The position numbers and the translations under genes were made by a program. Positions 35,832 to 44,760 of a DNA stretch of 64,000 bases are shown in pieces. The notes beneath the pieces are model-generated. The model ran no database searches, was not told where the DNA came from, and saw only the letters and a list, made by a program, of their open reading frames with translations. The stretch comes from Muribaculaceae bacterium (GTDB lineage Bacteria > Bacteroidota > Bacteroidia > Bacteroidales > Muribaculaceae), in the NCBI GenBank assembly GCA_017409345.1, contig JAFQSX010000005.1, positions 55,100-119,099 on the forward strand, in the 5' to 3' direction. How positions within the stretch are numbered: position 1 is the first letter of the stretch; every line of letters starts with the position of its first letter.

Positions 35832-36035
35832 TTAAATATCCGATTTTGATTTATTTTTCCAAAATTTAATGATATCTGCAATGTTAAATATTAAAAGCAA
35901 ACTAAAAATCGCTACTCTCCAATATTGTTTTTCTATAAATATTGAATCATAAATGATAATAATACATAGTATCGAAACTATGGTGTTAAGAATTGGGCTG
36001 AGATACTTCTTTTTAGAAGTTGGCGACTTTGACAT
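35832..36035 (-). CDS. Small two-helix membrane protein of unknown function
   Basis: 67 residues. A basic Ser/Lys N-terminus (KSPTSKKK), two hydrophobic helices (about 12-30 and 40-57) and a basic C-terminus. The -7 element TAAATTTG lies 29 bases upstream, and a strong hairpin terminator precedes that, so the gene has its own transcription unit and is probably real. No family recognised. Confidence 0.55.
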   Translation of the reverse strand: MSKSPTSKKKYLSPILNTIVSILCIIIIYDSIFIEKQYWRVAIFSLLLIFNIADIIKFWKNKSKSDI

Positions 36036-36063
36036 GTTTGATGTGATTTGATTAATATTACTG

Positions 36064-36071
36064 CAAATTTA
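36064..36071 (-). promoter_or_regulatory. -7 element of the small membrane protein gene
   Basis: TAAATTTG on the minus strand, identical to the ilvE and ilvC elements, 29 bases before the ATG at 36035. Confidence 0.45.
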
Positions 36072-36107
36072 GCGATTAATAGTGAAATAGAGCAGTGAGG
36101 TTATAAA

Positions 36108-36141
36108 AAAGTGCGATACTCACAACCGAGTATCGCACTTT
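36108..36141 (-). terminator. Terminator of the B12 uptake operon
   Basis: A perfect 14-bp stem AAAGTGCGATACTC (36108-36121) / GAGTATCGCACTTT (36128-36141). On the minus strand it is followed by a T-run (TTTTTTATAA). Nearly the same sequence, with the same flank TGCGTTATTT, forms the terminator of the ilv operon at 47192-47225. Confidence 0.9.
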
Positions 36142-36173
36142 GCGTTATTTCAACAAATGAAGTGCCGGTAAAT

Positions 36174-39100
36174 TTACTTTACTGAAATTTTTGCCTTCAT
36201 ATTGTTTGTTGTAACAATGTAAATACCGTGGTTGAGATGTAAATTAGTTGAGTAATTATCGCTATTTACATAGAAACTGTTGATGAGATTTCCAGCTACA
36301 TCGTAGATGCTTGCAGTTGCTCCACCACAATTATTGATGAATAGAGCGCCATCAAAGTAGTAGATGTTGCGGTTATCAGAGTTGATATTTTCAATGCTCG
36401 AAGGTAATTTGCTTTCCAAAATCACAGGAATCATAGCGGAGAATGTTTTTGTTCCGTAGGTTTTGTGAGAAATGGTTTGGGCAACTTCAATTTCAGTACA
36501 TCCTTTGGCATTTTCCACTGCAGTGATAACGAGATTACCATCAGCGTCAATAACGGCATTGTCAATGAGATTGTTGTCATTGATGTTTTTTACTTCGGTA
36601 GTGAATGTCAAATTGGTTTTAGACGCAGTGTAGTTGAAGATATCGGTAACAGGGATAGTCCCAACGAGAACAGAATCGGTGATAATTGTAATTTCTGGCT
36701 CGGTAATCGCAGGTTTATAGATGCGAGGAGTGATTGACAAAGAAGCTGTTGTTTTAGCTGAAGCTCCATTTTTGTCGATACATTCCAATGTGAAAATAAA
36801 CTCAGTTTTAGCATCAACATCGCCAGTGTATTTCACTTTTGGTGTGATATTGCCGTTTGTAGCATAAGTCAAATCAAGCCATTCAACATCTTCGCGAATA
36901 TACATTGCGATGTTATCGGTGCCTGTGCCTTGTGCGTCGTTAAAGCATGTCGTGAGTTTGGCTGCAGTACAGCTTTTTACCGATGTTGCGCGTTCGTAGA
37001 TAGCTGATGTATAACTATATGCTTTCTTAACAGTTGGGGCTTCGTTTTGAGAAGTTGCAGCCATCATGCTCATTGCCGACGGAATCGCATTGAATGTTAT
37101 CACAGGTTGAGTCAAATCAGATGATTCAAACATGGCCATACCTTGAGAGTAACCTACATAGAAGCGTTCGTAAGAATTGGTGGTTTCGCCAACGGCAACA
37201 GTAGGAATCATCATTTCGTTGAAAATCATCATAGTTTCGTCACCGAATGATTCTGTTTCAAGGTTATAGACTATAAATCCACAGCCACGAGATACTATAA
37301 TATTGTTGCCTGCAAGAGCTGAAACACTATGAGGAACAATCACATTACCCTCAAATACTGCCGACGCTATAGTGCTTGTGTTGTCCGTTGGATTAAACAC
37401 AACCATCGAAGCAGCTTCGCCATTTACTTCGCCAGTAGCAATATATAGTTTGTCATTGTAGAGATACATTCCCGATGCATTGTTGCCACCGTCAATTTCT
37501 AAATTGGTTTCGGTTAATGCCCAAGTTGCAAGATTAATCTTGTTCATCATAGCGTTGTCTTCTTTTGCACATAAGATGTATGCAACATCATCATCAAGAA
37601 CTAATTGCTTGATTGTGCCGTTCAATTTGATAGCCTTGAACGCTTCAAGGTCGGTGCGATAGAATACTTTGAGTGAATCTCCGTCGCTAACAAGGATTTT
37701 GTCTTTATAAGAGGCAAGTTGATGCTTGTAGGTTGAGGTCAATGTGGCGTTTGCAATAGTTTTTCCCCATTCAACATCATAACGAGTGAGGGTAGCGCCT
37801 TGAGTGAGGTATGCATAAGCACCATCAGGAAGAATGTTGTCGGTTGGGAATTCGTTAGTGGTTGGCTCATTGGCAAGCTCTTCAACGTATGTTTTGCTTT
37901 CAAATGTTTCGGCATCAATACCTTGAAGTTGAGTAATGCCTAATTCGCTACCATTTTCATCGGTGCCATTAATCATCAACAATTTTTTGCGAGAAGCCAA
38001 GTTGTAAGGGCCGTATGTGATAGGCACTTCAATAGTTTTTTGTTGGCCATAGCAAGTTACTTCAAACACGAGAACGTCGGTAAGATATTCCCCTTCGGTA
38101 AATTGATATGAAAGGTGGTTGTTGTAAAGCGAAACGTTTGCCAATCCTTTCTTTGCAGTTACTTTATCCATATACACTGTCGCTCCATTGCCAGTTGAGA
38201 AGATGTCGCTATTGAGCAACTCTCCAGTGGGGCTAGTTGATGCAATTTGTATAGGAGTTACTGTAATTTCGGGAATATCAATAACTGTTATTGCAATTTT
38301 GTCGCTTAATGATGGGTTAATTCCCGACACTGCAGTGAGAGTGGTAGTTCCAGGTTTCAATGCGATAAAGTTCCCATTATCTATTGTCCCTACATCGGGA
38401 TTGCTGTTTAACCAAGTGTAATTGTCGTAGATAAAGCGATTAGATTTTGTTTCGTTTACGTTTTCGGCGTTTTCGTCTTCACTTTCAACATTGATATAAA
38501 CACGTTCGCCCACTACACACGACAAAGCATCACTTTCGGCACCAGTATTCCCTTCAAGACTGATTACTACTGCAGTGAGATTGCATACTGATACTTCAAA
38601 TGCCTCTTCAGGAATGCCGTCCATTGCCGAGAAGTGTACCCACACTGTTCCTTTTCCTTTAGATGTAAGGAAACCAGTGTTATCGATTTCGGCAATAGCA
38701 TCAACACCATCGGTTATAAGCCCCTCTTTATCCATTGTAAGCCACCAACGTTGATTTGCATCTTTTACGGGGCGACCATTTTTGAATAAGAAACCTTCAT
38801 ATTGGCAAGTGTGGCCAAGTGGAACTTGTAATTGAGTAATACCCACATAATTGTAGTAATAATCTTGTGGCACATATTCGGGGTCGGGGAGAGTAATAGC
38901 ACAATCCAATACTTCGGTTGACCATTCGCCAAGCCAACCAGCGATAACTTGTCCGGCAGTATATACTTTTACGAAATCAATCTTTTCAAGGTCAACATAA
39001 TTGCCATCTTTGTCAACAGCCCAACTGATATCCATACCATCACCCGCTGTTTCGCCAAGAGTTGGACGGCCATATGGATTTTGTGCGATACGAGCATCAT

Positions 39101-40490
39101 CTTTCACGAAACCTTTATTGTCGCAATATCCAAATCCTGAATAAGAATAAAATTCGATATAACTTGGAGAGCGCATATCAATGCAACCGCGAATGTTGGT
39201 CATGCCGGTGAATGTTATTGAGTCGCGTGATACACTTGGGTTATACCATCGCTTTGATTCGTCGGGGTTGTCTTGATTATAGTAATAATCGGGGTAGAAT
39301 GTGTGTTTGTGGAAATTGTTTGTTACCACAGCGCCATATTCATATTTAGTTTCGCCATTTTCTTCCCATTTCATAGCCCAGGGCACAGTGTAGCGATCGT
39401 TGTAGTGTGGATTGTAGTAGGTGAGCTCTACATTGCGTTTGGTTGTGCTTAACCAATAGTCGCTACCGGCAAGTTCATACCATTCACCATCATCGGGAAG
39501 TCCGTTGCCGTTTTTGTCTTCCATTACTTGCACGGCACCAGGTTCGGTCCATACCCCTTTTTCGGCAGCAACAAATGAGTTCCCTTCGACAGTGAAATCC
39601 ACACCATAAGGGTTTTGTGGGTTGTTATAGATAGGTTGGTCAAAACCAAGCACTACATATCCACCTAATGCACCGAGGCTTAACCCTCTTTCTCTATTCT
39701 CAAAAAACTCCACAGGATTATCCCACGCCACTTCGCTACGGAATTGCCCAGCTGCAGGTTGGTATTCCAATATTTTTGTAGCATAGCAATTGCGAGTTGC
39801 GTAAGTGATAACTTTATTTGATGAGGATTCTGTGCCGTCAGATAAAGTGATGGTATATTTGATTGCATCTGAAACGATTTGTTGAGGAGTGCCATTGAGG
39901 GTATATTTGATGACTTTATATCCGTTTTCTCCGTCAACCAATTCGGCAGTGCCATGTTTTAACTCATCGGCATTGTCAAGTGTTAAAGTACAAGTTGTTT
40001 TCTCGTCAGTTTTATAGAAACTTGTATTGGCAATGACATCATATGTTTGTGGCTCAACGATTTCGGGATCTATATAAGACTTAATTGAAGAAGTTGTCAA
40101 TCCCAGTATTTTTACAGGAAAAGTGTTAGTAATAGTCTCTCCGTTATAAGTAATAGAAACAGTGAATGTCGTTTCGCCTTTTACTCCACCCAAACGTGTG
40201 AGTTGCATTCTTGTTTGGTTCATGTGAGCGTTTATGGTGCTCAATTTTATGATTGAGTTATCGCCCGAAGATGTGGTGATTGTAATACCTTCCATTTTTG
40301 ATATATCGGTTTTAGTCGAAATCTCATCGGGATAGGTAAATAGGTCGTAGAAATAGATATAGGAACTCTTACTTGCATCAGAGCCGACTTCCTCATAAGA
40401 ATACTCTTTAGGGACAAATTGAGACCCTGCATGAATGGTAAATGCTGTTGCCAATAACATAAACAGCATTGTAAAACAAAACTTTTTCAT
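36174..40490 (-). CDS. Giant secreted BtuH-like/propeller fusion protein with T9SS sorting tail
   Basis: 1438 residues. Signal peptide 1-21. Residues 236-535 are homologous to the 409-residue BtuH-like protein of the same operon: LEYQPAAGQF, GGYVVLGFD, GNSFVAAEKG, NGNGLPDDGEWYELAGSDYW and AGWLGEWSTEV all have counterparts. Residues 545-735 look like Ig-like (BIG2-type) domains, 835-1150 like a beta-propeller (GMYLYNDKLYIATGEV), 1150-1360 again Ig-like. The last 70 residues (ASIYDVAGNLINSFYV, GIYIVTTNNMKAKISVK) form a T9SS type A sorting domain. It is the last gene of the riboswitch-controlled operon, 1 base after the previous gene. Surface capture of cobalamin is inferred from operon and domain homology. 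Confidence 0.75.
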   Translation of the reverse strand: MKKFCFTMLFMLLATAFTIHAGSQFVPKEYSYEEVGSDASKSSYIYFYDLFTYPDEISTKTDISKMEGITITTSSGDNSIIKLSTINAHMNQTRMQLTRLGGVKGETTFTVSITYNGETITNTFPVKILGLTTSSIKSYIDPEIVEPQTYDVIANTSFYKTDEKTTCTLTLDNADELKHGTAELVDGENGYKVIKYTLNGTPQQIVSDAIKYTITLSDGTESSSNKVITYATRNCYATKILEYQPAAGQFRSEVAWDNPVEFFENRERGLSLGALGGYVVLGFDQPIYNNPQNPYGVDFTVEGNSFVAAEKGVWTEPGAVQVMEDKNGNGLPDDGEWYELAGSDYWLSTTKRNVELTYYNPHYNDRYTVPWAMKWEENGETKYEYGAVVTNNFHKHTFYPDYYYNQDNPDESKRWYNPSVSRDSITFTGMTNIRGCIDMRSPSYIEFYSYSGFGYCDNKGFVKDDARIAQNPYGRPTLGETAGDGMDISWAVDKDGNYVDLEKIDFVKVYTAGQVIAGWLGEWSTEVLDCAITLPDPEYVPQDYYYNYVGITQLQVPLGHTCQYEGFLFKNGRPVKDANQRWWLTMDKEGLITDGVDAIAEIDNTGFLTSKGKGTVWVHFSAMDGIPEEAFEVSVCNLTAVVISLEGNTGAESDALSCVVGERVYINVESEDENAENVNETKSNRFIYDNYTWLNSNPDVGTIDNGNFIALKPGTTTLTAVSGINPSLSDKIAITVIDIPEITVTPIQIASTSPTGELLNSDIFSTGNGATVYMDKVTAKKGLANVSLYNNHLSYQFTEGEYLTDVLVFEVTCYGQQKTIEVPITYGPYNLASRKKLLMINGTDENGSELGITQLQGIDAETFESKTYVEELANEPTTNEFPTDNILPDGAYAYLTQGATLTRYDVEWGKTIANATLTSTYKHQLASYKDKILVSDGDSLKVFYRTDLEAFKAIKLNGTIKQLVLDDDVAYILCAKEDNAMMNKINLATWALTETNLEIDGGNNASGMYLYNDKLYIATGEVNGEAASMVVFNPTDNTSTIASAVFEGNVIVPHSVSALAGNNIIVSRGCGFIVYNLETESFGDETMMIFNEMMIPTVAVGETTNSYERFYVGYSQGMAMFESSDLTQPVITFNAIPSAMSMMAATSQNEAPTVKKAYSYTSAIYERATSVKSCTAAKLTTCFNDAQGTGTDNIAMYIREDVEWLDLTYATNGNITPKVKYTGDVDAKTEFIFTLECIDKNGASAKTTASLSITPRIYKPAITEPEITIITDSVLVGTIPVTDIFNYTASKTNLTFTTEVKNINDNNLIDNAVIDADGNLVITAVENAKGCTEIEVAQTISHKTYGTKTFSAMIPVILESKLPSSIENINSDNRNIYYFDGALFINNCGGATASIYDVAGNLINSFYVNSDNYSTNLHLNHGIYIVTTNNMKAKISVK

Positions 40491-40491
40491 A

Positions 40492-42324
40492 TTATAAAAC
40501 TATTTTATAAGATTGATTTGAAATTTTTACGATATATAGGTTGCCCTTGGCAAGACTGGTGATTTGTTCGCCATTGTTAACGATGGCTGATTTAACGAGC
40601 GCACCTTGAGCATTGAAAATTTCTACTTGTTGAGGTGTGTCGATGCCAGTAACCATAATGTTGCCTGATACAGCAAAAACATTTGCTCGTTCAATGTCAA
40701 TAACGTCAATCGAACTAATATCGGCAGTAACTGATACGTTTACATTTCCAGTAACTACTTTGCCATTAGAGTTAAAGGCAATTTCTACGGTTGTATTACC
40801 TTTTTTCAATGGAGTTAGCACCAAATTTCCTTTAATGATTTCGGCTTTTACGATTGATTCATCAGCAATATTGCTTATGCTTTTCACGATAGCAGCATTG
40901 CGTGAATCACTGTCGGTTACTTTGTCGGCAAGTGTGATTTCTACTGGATTTTTATCCTCGATAGTTACATCGTCAAAGTTTTCAACTATCGGGGCCTCAT
41001 TGTCGGGGAAAATAAACATTGCTGGGTACCAATAGCGTTTAATAGGTTCTTGATATTGAATCATTTCCCCTTCAGGATTTAAAATGGCATAAATCCATTC
41101 TTGTGTAGCAATATTTTCGCCTACATAAAATGATGCATAAAGATTACCATCTTTAGGATTGCATTGGAGTGCACCACCATAAAAATATAAATCGTCAAAT
41201 GAACTGTCATATATTTCTTCGCAAGCACCTTCGGCATATGCTTCATCGGGGTTTGAAAGATCTATATTATCCCAATCTACTGCATCGATATTAAATCGAT
41301 ATAACACACAGTTTCTAAACCAGTTGATTTGACCAAGGCTTGGGTCGGTATACACGAAGTAAATCGCATTTTCGGTCTCACTAGCAGTCAACGAACCGGC
41401 TGTCCAAGCATACCATGATTGGGGGATACCTCCTGTATCGATGCGCACTTTTTTTGTTTCGAGAGTATATTGGTCAATACACATGAGTTGTGAGCCATTC
41501 CACGCATCACCATTCCAGCCGTAGGGATAATTAAGATTTTCTTCATTCCCTTCTTCTTGATAGTTTACGCCTACCCATATATCTCCATCTTTGCTTTGCG
41601 CCATGGTTGAAAAACAACCTTCAATAATTTTTATTATTTCATCGGTTTTGGGGTCAATAATGAGTACACCCAAATCTTGTTTGATTGCAAAAACATAATC
41701 TTGGGTGCGTAGCATCATTCCTATTTGGTTTTGGTATAGTGGACCAAGTCCATCGGCATTGCTTACTTCGTCGCCAGTGATTAGGGGATTTCCAGTGCCT
41801 GGAATAATTTTTTCAGAATCCCAAGTAAAGATTTTGCCTTGTTCGTTCCATTTGAATACATATATGCCGTTAGAGGTGCCTACATAAAACTTTTCGTTGT
41901 CAACGAAGCACACTCCACGACCATCAGCGTCAGATTTATCTCTTTCATTAACTGAAATTAGTGGGTGAACTTCATCGCCAACAGGTTTAAGGGTGTTCTT
42001 ATGCAAAATTGCAACGCGTCCCGACTTCATATCGCCTGGTTCGCCTGGGTCTTTGTCTTGTTTGCCTGTAATTACGATAAAATCGCCATAAAGTTGGCCA
42101 TATTGTGATGTACAACCGAGTGAATACTCATAATTGTTGGCCATTTGCATGATGAGATAGTCGATAGTCTCTGTTTCAGGATTCCAGAAGTTTAAAGTAC
42201 TATTGTTATGTCCATACCAGTCTTCGTTGAGGACATAAACACCATTTGTGTAATTTTGTGCAATAGATTGCAATGAACAGCCGGCAATCAATGCACATGT
42301 GATTAAAGAGTAAATCGTTTTCAT
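40492..42324 (-). CDS. Secreted BtuG-like beta-propeller protein with T9SS sorting tail
   Basis: 610 residues. The signal peptide ends SIAQ. The region 23-440 is a DUF5074/YncE-type propeller: GVYVLNEDWYGHNNSTLNFWNPE resembles the LNEGN..SNKASIDFVD start of the BtuG protein of the operon, and repeated blade motifs include VFAIKQDLGVLIIDPKT and GDIWVGVNY. An Ig-like domain (about 440-535, ITLADKVTDSDSRN) and a T9SS type A tail (VEIFNAQGALVKSAIV, GNLYIVKISNQSYKIVL) follow. It is probably a surface cobalamin-binding or docking protein. No lipobox is used if the T9SS tail is functional, although AGC at residues 14-16 resembles one. Confidence 0.75.
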   Translation of the reverse strand: MKTIYSLITCALIAGCSLQSIAQNYTNGVYVLNEDWYGHNNSTLNFWNPETETIDYLIMQMANNYEYSLGCTSQYGQLYGDFIVITGKQDKDPGEPGDMKSGRVAILHKNTLKPVGDEVHPLISVNERDKSDADGRGVCFVDNEKFYVGTSNGIYVFKWNEQGKIFTWDSEKIIPGTGNPLITGDEVSNADGLGPLYQNQIGMMLRTQDYVFAIKQDLGVLIIDPKTDEIIKIIEGCFSTMAQSKDGDIWVGVNYQEEGNEENLNYPYGWNGDAWNGSQLMCIDQYTLETKKVRIDTGGIPQSWYAWTAGSLTASETENAIYFVYTDPSLGQINWFRNCVLYRFNIDAVDWDNIDLSNPDEAYAEGACEEIYDSSFDDLYFYGGALQCNPKDGNLYASFYVGENIATQEWIYAILNPEGEMIQYQEPIKRYWYPAMFIFPDNEAPIVENFDDVTIEDKNPVEITLADKVTDSDSRNAAIVKSISNIADESIVKAEIIKGNLVLTPLKKGNTTVEIAFNSNGKVVTGNVNVSVTADISSIDVIDIERANVFAVSGNIMVTGIDTPQQVEIFNAQGALVKSAIVNNGEQITSLAKGNLYIVKISNQSYKIVL

Positions 42325-42352
42325 ATATTGAGTTTTAATTTGTAATAATCAA

Positions 42353-43582
42353 TTAAGGATTAGGAAGATATGAGTTGTCTATATGAAGGTCTTCGGCACG
42401 ACATATTTCAGTTGAGGTTTCGCCAAGCCAACCACATGCTTGGTTTACGCCTGTGAAAACACGAATAAAATCCACTGCATCGAGATGAACATGGTTGCCA
42501 TTCTGGTCAACAGCCCAATCGATGTTGAAGCAACTTTTATCTTCAACTTCATTAGGGTGATTGTCGGCATATCCCCAATCATAGGCATAGAGAACATAGT
42601 AACTACCAGTACCACTTTCATCGATGCCATTCGATGGCAATAGAGTCCCGGTAAATGTCATCTCATCGGCCTCAATCCATTTAGGAAAGTAGTCTTGACG
42701 GTGATATGAGTTCTTTTCAATATAACCTGTTGTACCATTGTTGGCAATCCATTGAATATAGGTGGAGTCGGTAATTGGAGTTTGTTTAATAGGTGTTGCA
42801 ACATGGTCGGCAGGAGTGCGATAATATGTTACTGAATAGTTGTGAGTAGTTGTAGGTTTATAGTATTCGCTACCTGCAAGTTCATACCATTCATCATCGG
42901 GTTTGCCATTACCATTTCGGTCGATTGAAACCATTACGATACCAGGTTCGGCACTCCCTCCTGATTCGGGTGCATTGGGGTTAGGATTAGCTTCGGCATA
43001 GAATGAATTACCGAGAATTTTGAAGTCCATTTCTCCAGGCACATTCACTACTGCATGGTCAAAGCCAAATGTTACATAACCACCATATCCACCGAGCGAT
43101 ATGAGAACATCATTTTTGTCGGAAATGCATTCCAATACTTTTTTTAGCATAGACTCCTCGGTGTCGCCCTCTTTGTATTTTGGTAGTTCGTTGACAAACT
43201 GTCCAGGCGCAGGACGATATTCATAAACATTAGTAATGTATTTGCTATATGCAACTTGCTCGCTCCATACAACGACTTTTATATAGTGCTCAACGGGGTC
43301 GGTATCGTCGATGATATTTAGTCGAAGATTATATATGCCGGGTTCTTTTCGTGCGAAATATAAATCTCGTTCGGTTGAGATAACTGAATCATTGCCAAGG
43401 CTATCAATTATCGACCAACGATATGCTTCGCCAAGAAATTCGGGGTGAAGATGCAAAATTCTCATTCGCTCAATGGCATATTCTTCATCAATGCCAAGGC
43501 TCACCATCTCTATCTCGGGTTCACATGCCGAAAGTGTGGTGGATAGAATTGCAGCAGTTAATATTTTGTATAAGTTTTTCAT
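42353..43582 (-). CDS. btuH: BtuH-like surface lipoprotein
   Basis: 409 residues with a lipobox LSAC (Cys about 20). A PKD-like N-terminal domain (about 25-110) is followed by a domain of about 280 residues with EYRPAPGQFVNE, GGYGGYVTFGFDHAV, GNSFYAEANPN, NGNGKPDDEWYELAGSEYY and GWLGETSTEICRA. NGNGxPDDEW looks like a Ca-binding loop. The same domain is in the 1438-residue protein. Its place after BtuB and BtuG behind a cobalamin riboswitch matches the BtuH proteins of Bacteroides, which bind B12 at the cell surface; the name is given on that basis. Confidence 0.72.
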   Translation of the reverse strand: MKNLYKILTAAILSTTLSACEPEIEMVSLGIDEEYAIERMRILHLHPEFLGEAYRWSIIDSLGNDSVISTERDLYFARKEPGIYNLRLNIIDDTDPVEHYIKVVVWSEQVAYSKYITNVYEYRPAPGQFVNELPKYKEGDTEESMLKKVLECISDKNDVLISLGGYGGYVTFGFDHAVVNVPGEMDFKILGNSFYAEANPNPNAPESGGSAEPGIVMVSIDRNGNGKPDDEWYELAGSEYYKPTTTHNYSVTYYRTPADHVATPIKQTPITDSTYIQWIANNGTTGYIEKNSYHRQDYFPKWIEADEMTFTGTLLPSNGIDESGTGSYYVLYAYDWGYADNHPNEVEDKSCFNIDWAVDQNGNHVHLDAVDFIRVFTGVNQACGWLGETSTEICRAEDLHIDNSYLPNP

Positions 43583-43591
43583 TGTGAGTTA

Positions 43592-44749
43592 TTATTTATA
43601 TAGGAATACCATGTGGGCGGGAATATCGCCAGTGCGTACACTCCACTTTTTTTTCCCTTCGCGACTATAGCAGTGCAAAGCACCACTTGAAACATAATTT
43701 TTTGCGTCGGTTACATATATGTCACCAGTAATGGGGTGCACGTTTATGCCGTAGGGGATCTCAATTTCTTTTTCAGTACCATCAGTGATGAAATGGTCGG
43801 TAACGAGTTCTTTTGTTCGCACATCAATAATGCCGTAGGCAATATGGTTTTTTTCTTCTTGATTGCTCCACTCCACGCTATAGAAATAGAGTGAATCGCC
43901 TTGAATATGCATTTCGGAGCAAGGAATCTCGAGCGTGTCAGTAACTACCATTTTGCGAGAGAATCGGCTCTCTTTTTCGAGTACAAATATTTTAGAGCGA
44001 ACCGACCCATAATTGCCACGAGATGTAACCCAAAGTTTGCCATACTTGTCGGCTTCGATGCGATGAAGGTTGATGCCCACGGGAATTTTTTCAACTTGTG
44101 TCATGCTAAATTTTTCTACAACCGAAATGGTGTAGTCATATTTAGGTACGCGATATCCGCCTGAATTTGCGACATAGATATATTCTCCTACGATTTCCAA
44201 TTCGTCGGGTTGGTATCCTACGGTACATTTGCCTGTAATCGCAAGTGAAGTGGTGTCGATGCGATATACTGCTCCTAATTGTGCATCAGGGTCAATTGCA
44301 ACGGGCCCTACATAGGCTGATACATAGGCATTGCCTTTATCAAATTTAATGTATCGGCAGTTAGGTATGTCTATTTGTCCTATGCGAACTAATGAGTGTG
44401 CATCCATTACCTCGACTTTGTGTGAGCAGTTTATAACGGCATATATTTTGTCGCCATATATTTGAATATCGTTGCCCACGTCGCCTAATTCTTTGATGAT
44501 GGTAGGGTTGCGCTCAGGATACATGTTTCGCACATAGTAGGCATTTTTGAAATCTACAAAGTCGATTGAGGCTTTGTTGCTACCCATATTGCCCTCGTTA
44601 AGTAGGTACATGCCAATGGGATTGACCTCGGTACTGGGTTCAAATGGGAGAATGTCATACTCTGTAGGTACCACCAACTCATCTTCTCGACAACCGGTGG
44701 CACAACAGAGTAATAATGAAAAGAGTATGAATAGAGAATGATTTTTCAT
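43592..44749 (-). CDS. btuG: BtuG-like surface cobalamin-binding beta-propeller lipoprotein
   Basis: 385 residues with lipobox CATGC (Cys about 20). Seven-blade YncE/DUF5074-type propeller: LLNEGNMGSNKASIDFVD, GNDIQIYGDKIYAVINCS, YQPDELEIVGEYIYVANSGG, GINLHRIEADKYGKLWVTSRG and GINVHPITGDIYVTDAKN. In Bacteroides BtuG binds B12 with very high affinity and caps BtuB. Here it lies 11 bases after btuB, as expected. Assignment rests on fold, lipidation and riboswitch context. Confidence 0.85.
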   Translation of the reverse strand: MKNHSLFILFSLLLCCATGCREDELVVPTEYDILPFEPSTEVNPIGMYLLNEGNMGSNKASIDFVDFKNAYYVRNMYPERNPTIIKELGDVGNDIQIYGDKIYAVINCSHKVEVMDAHSLVRIGQIDIPNCRYIKFDKGNAYVSAYVGPVAIDPDAQLGAVYRIDTTSLAITGKCTVGYQPDELEIVGEYIYVANSGGYRVPKYDYTISVVEKFSMTQVEKIPVGINLHRIEADKYGKLWVTSRGNYGSVRSKIFVLEKESRFSRKMVVTDTLEIPCSEMHIQGDSLYFYSVEWSNQEEKNHIAYGIIDVRTKELVTDHFITDGTEKEIEIPYGINVHPITGDIYVTDAKNYVSSGALHCYSREGKKKWSVRTGDIPAHMVFLYK

Positions 44750-44760
44750 TAATTCAAATG

